Part shown: piece after piece, positions 5,459 to 8,891 of the stretch
How the letters are laid out: each line of letters opens with the position of its first letter
How positions within the stretch are numbered: the first letter of the stretch is position 1
Origin: an uncultured Bacilli bacterium
Lineage (GTDB): Bacteria > Bacillota_I > Bacilli_A > RF39 > UBA660
Direction of reading: 5' to 3'
DNA: 8,891 bases
Assembly (NCBI GenBank): GCA_947625005.1
Contig: CANQNA010000053.1
Coordinates: 1 to 8,891 of the forward strand
The notes under the pieces: model-generated
What the model was told of the DNA's origin: nothing
Database searches by the model: none
What the model saw: the letters and a program-made list of their open reading frames with translations, nothing else
Made by a program: the position numbers and the translations under genes

Positions 5459-8009
5459 ATTTTGTATCTAACCATGTACTACCAAAATCTGCACTAACTT
5501 TTAAAGGAACTTTTAATTCAATAACTTGTTCCATGGTTTCTTTAACAATCTTTTTGACAAGATCTTTTTCTTCTTCATATAAATCAAAAATTAATTCATC
5601 ATGCACTTGTAAAATCATTTTACTTTTTATATTAAATTTTTTAAACTTTCGATCTATTTCCACCATAGCTTTTTTAATAATATCAGCAGCGGTTCCTTGA
5701 ATTGGTGTATTAAGAGCAATTCTCTCTCCACTTGCCCTAATATTGTACATTTTACTATTTAATTCCTCAATTACTCTTTTACGTTTAAATAGAGTTCTAA
5801 CAAAACCTTTTTCATGGGCCTCTTTAATAATATTATCCATATAATTTTTTACTCCAGGATAAAGTTCATAATACTTTTCAATAAATTTTTTGGCTTCTTT
5901 AGAAGAAATACCAATATTTTCTCCTAAACCAAAACCACTTATTCCATAAACTATACCAAAAATAACGGCTTTAGCACATCTTCTCATATTAGGTGTTACT
6001 TCTTCTTCTTTTACTCCAAAAATATCACTAGCGACTTTAGTATGAATATCCACATCATCAATGAATGCTTGTATTAAATCTTCACTTCCAGAAATATGAG
6101 CAAGAACTCTTAATTCAATTTGCGAATAATCACAACTTAGAAATAAATCATTAGTGGGAATAAAAGCCTCTTTTATTTTTTTTCCATCTTCATCTCTAGT
6201 TGGAATATTTTGTAAGTTAGGTTCAACACTAGAAAGTCTTCCAGTTCGAGTTAGAGTTTGCTTATAAATAGTATGAATTCTATTATCACTAGTTAAATAA
6301 TTTTTTAGACCAATGATATAAGTATTATAAATTTTAGTTAAATTTCGATACTGTAAGATTTTTTCTACAATAGGATGAATTCCTACAATTTTTTCTAAAA
6401 TACTAGCCTCTGTACTATAACCACTTGCATTCTTTCTTCCATGAGGCAATCCTAACTTTTCAAATAAAATATACCCTAATTGTCTAGGGGAAGAAATTTT
6501 AAACTCTTCTCCAGCATATTCATATATTTCTTTTTCTAATGAACTAATTTTATCTTTAGTTTCAATTTTCATTTTATCTAATATTAATGGATTTATTTTA
6601 ACTCCTGTAAGTTCCATATCTGCTAAAATTCTAACTAAAGGCATCTCTATTTCATTAAATAAAACATCCATATCTTCCATTTGAATTTTTTTTAAATATT
6701 CATCTTTTGTATCATAAATATATTTAGCCTTTATAGTTACTTCACTTTTAATATCTTGATGATGTTTTATGATTTGATCAAAGAAAGCGACACTTATTCC
6801 ATCATTATTTAAAAGATATGCTAAATCATCTTTAAAATTATAATTTAAAAGATAAGCAGCTATCATAGTATCATATACAGTATTATCTAAATTATCTTTT
6901 AACAAAACAATATTTTTCTTTAAATCAAAAGTATATTTTATGGTATCACTTAAATAATTCATTACAGGTTTAATTAAAGAAGCATCAATATAAAAACAAT
7001 TATTTCCATCATATAAACCCATTCCCAGTATATTAGCTGAATGATAATTTTCTTTATCACACTCAATATAATAACTTACAGCACCATCTTTATTTATTTC
7101 TTCTACAGTGTTTAAAATTTTATATTCACTATTAGTAGTTATAATCTTTTTCTTAAAAGATTTAATAAAAGAATAAAATTCTAACTCCTCATATATTTTA
7201 GTTAATTCATCTTCATTTGCTCCACTATAAACCATACTATTTAAATTATCATCAATTTCTACTTCTCGATAAATAGTTGCAACCTCTTTGGAAAAAAAGG
7301 CACTATCTTTTCCTTCTATTAACTTTTCTTGAAGTTTACCTTTTATATTATCAATATTAGCATAAATATTTTCTACAGTATCATACTCTTGTAAAAGTTT
7401 TAAAGCAGTTTTTTCTCCAATTCCTTTAACTCCAGGAATATTATCAGATGCATCCCCAGATAAACCTTTTAAATCAATAATTCTAATAGGATCAATTCCA
7501 TAATCCTGTTTAAAAGTCTCTTCATTATATCTAATATAGCCTTTTTGTTTTAATAACTTAACTTCAACTTGTTTGTCAATAAGTTGCAATAAATCTCTAT
7601 CACTAGATACAATAGTAGCATAATAATCTTTATCATCATTCGCTCTTTTAGCTAAAGTACCAATTATATCATCAGCTTCATAATTTTCTTTTTCATAATA
7701 TTTAATACCCATAGCAGATAAAAGTGTTCGAGCAATAGGCATTTGGACTTTTAAATCTTCAGGTGTTTCACTTCTCCCAGCTTTGTATTGTTCATACTTC
7801 TCATGACGAAAGTTTTTTCCAATATCAAAAGCGACAGCCATATATTTAGGTTTTTCTTCTTCAATTATTTTATTTATCATGGAAACAAATCCATATAAAG
7901 CATTTGTAGGTAATCCCTTACTATTTCTCATTATAGATCCTGAATATACTGTAGCATAATAACTTCTAAACATTAAATTATTACCATCAACTAAAATTAT
8001 TTTTTTCAT
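5457..8009 (-). CDS. polA: DNA polymerase I
   Basis: Repair and Okazaki-fragment processing polymerase, 850 residues, normal for Bacillota. Domain order: 5'-3' flap exonuclease (about 1-290) with acidic residues Asp8, Asp62, Glu111/Asp113/Asp114 in YEADD, Asp137/Asp139 in SSDRDL, Asp186/Asp189 in GDASDN, and the helix-hairpin-helix GVKGIGEKTA (193-202). Next is a 3'-5' exonuclease-like domain (about 291-455). The polymerase domain follows (about 456-850), with RLSSVEPNLQNIPTR (591-605), motif A DYSQIELR (Asp627), motif B Arg676, Lys680, Phe684 and Tyr688, and motif C QVHDEL (Asp804). The proofreading domain looks dead: the DxE motif is replaced by YIECDKE and the NLKYD motif by DLKKN, as in Bacillus-type Pol I. 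Motif B has IFG where NFG is usual. The start is fixed by the N-terminal MKKIILVDGN; its ribosome binding site (GGAG two bases before ATG) is oddly close. Confidence 0.97.
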   Translation of the reverse strand: MKKIILVDGNNLMFRSYYATVYSGSIMRNSKGLPTNALYGFVSMINKIIEEEKPKYMAVAFDIGKNFRHEKYEQYKAGRSETPEDLKVQMPIARTLLSAMGIKYYEKENYEADDIIGTLAKRANDDKDYYATIVSSDRDLLQLIDKQVEVKLLKQKGYIRYNEETFKQDYGIDPIRIIDLKGLSGDASDNIPGVKGIGEKTALKLLQEYDTVENIYANIDNIKGKLQEKLIEGKDSAFFSKEVATIYREVEIDDNLNSMVYSGANEDELTKIYEELEFYSFIKSFKKKIITTNSEYKILNTVEEINKDGAVSYYIECDKENYHSANILGMGLYDGNNCFYIDASLIKPVMNYLSDTIKYTFDLKKNIVLLKDNLDNTVYDTMIAAYLLNYNFKDDLAYLLNNDGISVAFFDQIIKHHQDIKSEVTIKAKYIYDTKDEYLKKIQMEDMDVLFNEIEMPLVRILADMELTGVKINPLILDKMKIETKDKISSLEKEIYEYAGEEFKISSPRQLGYILFEKLGLPHGRKNASGYSTEASILEKIVGIHPIVEKILQYRNLTKIYNTYIIGLKNYLTSDNRIHTIYKQTLTRTGRLSSVEPNLQNIPTRDEDGKKIKEAFIPTNDLFLSCDYSQIELRVLAHISGSEDLIQAFIDDVDIHTKVASDIFGVKEEEVTPNMRRCAKAVIFGIVYGISGFGLGENIGISSKEAKKFIEKYYELYPGVKNYMDNIIKEAHEKGFVRTLFKRKRVIEELNSKMYNIRASGERIALNTPIQGTAADIIKKAMVEIDRKFKKFNIKSKMILQVHDELIFDLYEEEKDLVKKIVKETMEQVIELKVPLKVSADFGSTWLDTK

Positions 8010-8044
8010 TACTCCATCTCGTTTCTAATATACTTGATATATAT

Positions 8045-8050
8045 ATTATA
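8045..8050 (-). promoter_or_regulatory. Predicted -10 element of the polA-mutM unit
   Basis: A perfect TATAAT on the minus strand, 35 bases before the polA ATG and just after the upstream gene's terminator. The -35 region is T-rich (TTTTTA at 17-base spacing) and only weakly matches TTGACA. A TG lies directly next to the hexamer, one base off the extended -10 spacing. The surroundings are alternating AT, which weakens the call. Confidence 0.5.
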
Positions 8051-8068
8051 CATTAAATTTAAACATTT

Positions 8069-8095
8069 AAAAAGGGAGATTTTAACCCTCCCTCT
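8069..8095 (-). terminator. Rho-independent terminator after the truncated surface gene
   Basis: On the minus strand AGGGAG (8088-8093) pairs with CTCCCT (8073-8078) around a nine-base loop, extendable by a G-U and an A-U pair, and is followed by a short T run. It begins five bases after the TAA stop at 8100 and is the most GC-rich hairpin in any intergenic gap here. It isolates the surface gene from polA. Confidence 0.82.
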
Positions 8096-8099
8096 ATTT

Positions 8100-8891
8100 T
8101 TAATTTACCTTATAAGGATTTGTTTGCGTTCCATTTCCTTCACTTATTGTTACAGTTGATGATAGAACTACTGCAGGACGAACAGCATTATCAGGCGCGT
8201 CGACGTCGTCGTCGTCCAAATAACCATTAATGGTCACGACGAACACGCCCGGGTAGCTATCTGATAAGTAGAAGACGTTAGGCGACAAAAGCCAATACCA
8301 ATTACTACTTGCTTCTTTATATAAATAATAAGTATTATTACTACTATTATATATAGCTCCTGCATATGCTACCTCATCTGCTGTTAATAATCCTACCTTT
8401 GCATTGAACTTTTCTGCTTTACAATTTGGACATTGGTATGCTTGTACTTGTGAATTGAAATCACACTTTAAACTTGGTTTTGCAGTTGATACTGAATATA
8501 GTCTTCCATATGCTCCAAAATATACAGATGTATCAACTTTATTTACACTCATGTCTTGACACCATTCTGCGTTTACTACTATTTTGTCATTTCCATTTTG
8601 AATTTTATCTTTATACCAAGTATCTACTGTATTTTTTATATCACTTTCTGTATATCTTGCAGATTCTATATTGTCCATAGAGGATTTGAATTTTACGTTA
8701 GTTACTGTACTTCCATTATTATGTATGTATCCTGAACTTTCTGATGTATTATTACATTCTCCATTTGCATTTGCCAACACTATCTTTATATTTCCATCTC
8801 CTTGTACTCGCACGATCCTCCAACACATTCCTGAATAGTTTACATAATTATTCTCTACACTTCCTCTAAAATAATAACTTGTTCCATAATC
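8100..8891 (-). CDS. Lectin-like surface protein, 5' end cut by window edge; candidate hypervariable receptor
   Basis: The last 263 residues of a larger protein; the frame is open to the window edge. The ATG at 8828 is internal: the codons before it read DYGTSYYFRGSVENNYVNYSG, parallel to residues 217-237 of the 456-residue paralogue at 3209-4579. Shared landmarks are MCWRIVRVQGDGNIKIVLAN, NAEWCQDM, YFGAYGRL, VGLLTADEVAYAG, a NWYWLLSP stretch, NAVRPAVVLS and the ending GTQTNPYKVN. By analogy the missing part should hold the signal/anchor and a beta-rich module. It has an insertion (about residues 146-158) with an extra CPNC pair that the paralogue lacks. Residues 205-232, between LLSP and the RPAVVL motif, are encoded by strikingly GC-rich codons unlike the rest, and differ completely from the paralogue. 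Likely an extracellular ligand-binding protein; the ligand is unknown. Followed by a strong terminator. Confidence 0.85.
   Translation of the reverse strand, partial: DYGTSYYFRGSVENNYVNYSGMCWRIVRVQGDGNIKIVLANANGECNNTSESSGYIHNNGSTVTNVKFKSSMDNIESARYTESDIKNTVDTWYKDKIQNGNDKIVVNAEWCQDMSVNKVDTSVYFGAYGRLYSVSTAKPSLKCDFNSQVQAYQCPNCKAEKFNAKVGLLTADEVAYAGAIYNSSNNTYYLYKEASSNWYWLLSPNVFYLSDSYPGVFVVTINGYLDDDDVDAPDNAVRPAVVLSSTVTISEGNGTQTNPYKVN
8196..8279 (-). other. Putative DGR variable region inside the surface gene
   Basis: An 84-base, in-frame island of 28 codons, from AAC to GCG on the minus strand, of which 21 end in G or C and 16 are NNC (AAC, GTC, TTC, TAC, AGC, GGC, ACC, GAC). Elsewhere in the window A/T-ending codons dominate. 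Bases 8191-8284 hold 13 CpG dinucleotides. It sits near the 3' end of the gene, between conserved SP and RPAVVL motifs, the usual place for the variable region of a diversity-generating retroelement. NNC codons are what adenine-specific mutagenesis of AAC template codons leaves. No template repeat or reverse transcriptase is in the window, so the mechanism is inferred. Edges are approximate. Confidence 0.5.

Noticed and set aside
8069..8100. Bidirectional terminator
   Set aside because: A T-run also follows the hairpin on the plus strand, but no plus-strand gene ends there.
8196..8279. Restriction-site-rich cloning or assembly artefact
   Set aside because: Sites such as GTCGAC and CCCGGG occur, but the block keeps the reading frame and joins smoothly to flanks homologous to the paralogue. 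Read mapping would still be needed to exclude a chimera.
8474..8680. Plus-strand ORF of 68 codons
   Set aside because: It is antisense to the truncated surface gene, composed of low-complexity Leu/Phe/Tyr residues from AT-rich DNA, with no supporting signal.
8826..8828. ATG at 8828 as the start of the surface gene
   Set aside because: The frame continues to the window edge with residues matching the paralogue's DNYGTSYY...NYVNYSG segment, so this Met is internal.
1..8891. UGA read as tryptophan (Mycoplasma code)
   Set aside because: All recognised proteins reach full family length under the standard code, except SufD (a short form) and the two edge-cut genes, and conserved tryptophans are TGG.

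Overview
The window is an AT-rich, fully single-stranded stretch: every gene I can support is on the minus strand, so transcription runs from high to low coordinates. The base composition, the partial suf gene order (sufC-sufD-sufS), a Pol I with a decayed proofreading domain, strong AGGAGG ribosome binding sites and secreted proteins with a TasA/camelysin-like N-terminus all point to a low-GC Bacillota. An uncultured gut Bacilli or Mollicutes-related lineage is my best guess, but that is inference. Tryptophan is read from TGG and the ORFs have full family length under the standard code, so nothing suggests Mycoplasma-style UGA reassignment.

Layout in transcription order. (1) 8891-8100: the C-terminal 263 residues of a large cell-surface protein, cut by the window edge, closed by a hairpin terminator at 8069-8095. 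(2) A promoter near 8045, then polA (8009-5457) and mutM (5447-4632), separated by 9 nt, with mutM's ribosome binding site overlapping the polA stop codon: a small DNA repair pair. (3) An extended -10 promoter at about 4605, then two membrane-anchored or secreted proteins of 456 and 200 residues, 25 nt apart, closed by a terminator at 2558-2583. (4) An extended -10 promoter at 2506-2534, then sufC, a short sufD and sufS, the latter cut by the window edge just at its catalytic cysteine. sufU and sufB would be expected next, outside the window.

The 456-residue protein has an N-terminal hydrophobic anchor, a beta-rich module that the 200-residue neighbour carries alone, and a C-terminal module homologous to the truncated protein at 8100-8891. 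The two lectin-like paralogues therefore flank polA-mutM.

The most notable signal is an island near the 3' end of the truncated surface gene (8196-8279). There the AT-rich codon usage flips to G/C-ending codons (21 of 28, 16 of them NNC) and CpG is abundant, while the protein frame and both flanks match the paralogue. This is what the variable region of a diversity-generating retroelement looks like: AAC-type codons randomised at adenines near the 3' end of a lectin-like receptor gene. No reverse transcriptase or template repeat lies in the window, so it would be served in trans or from beyond the edge. No intergenic stretch exceeds 300 bases, and I saw no tRNA, rRNA, CRISPR array or insertion sequence.
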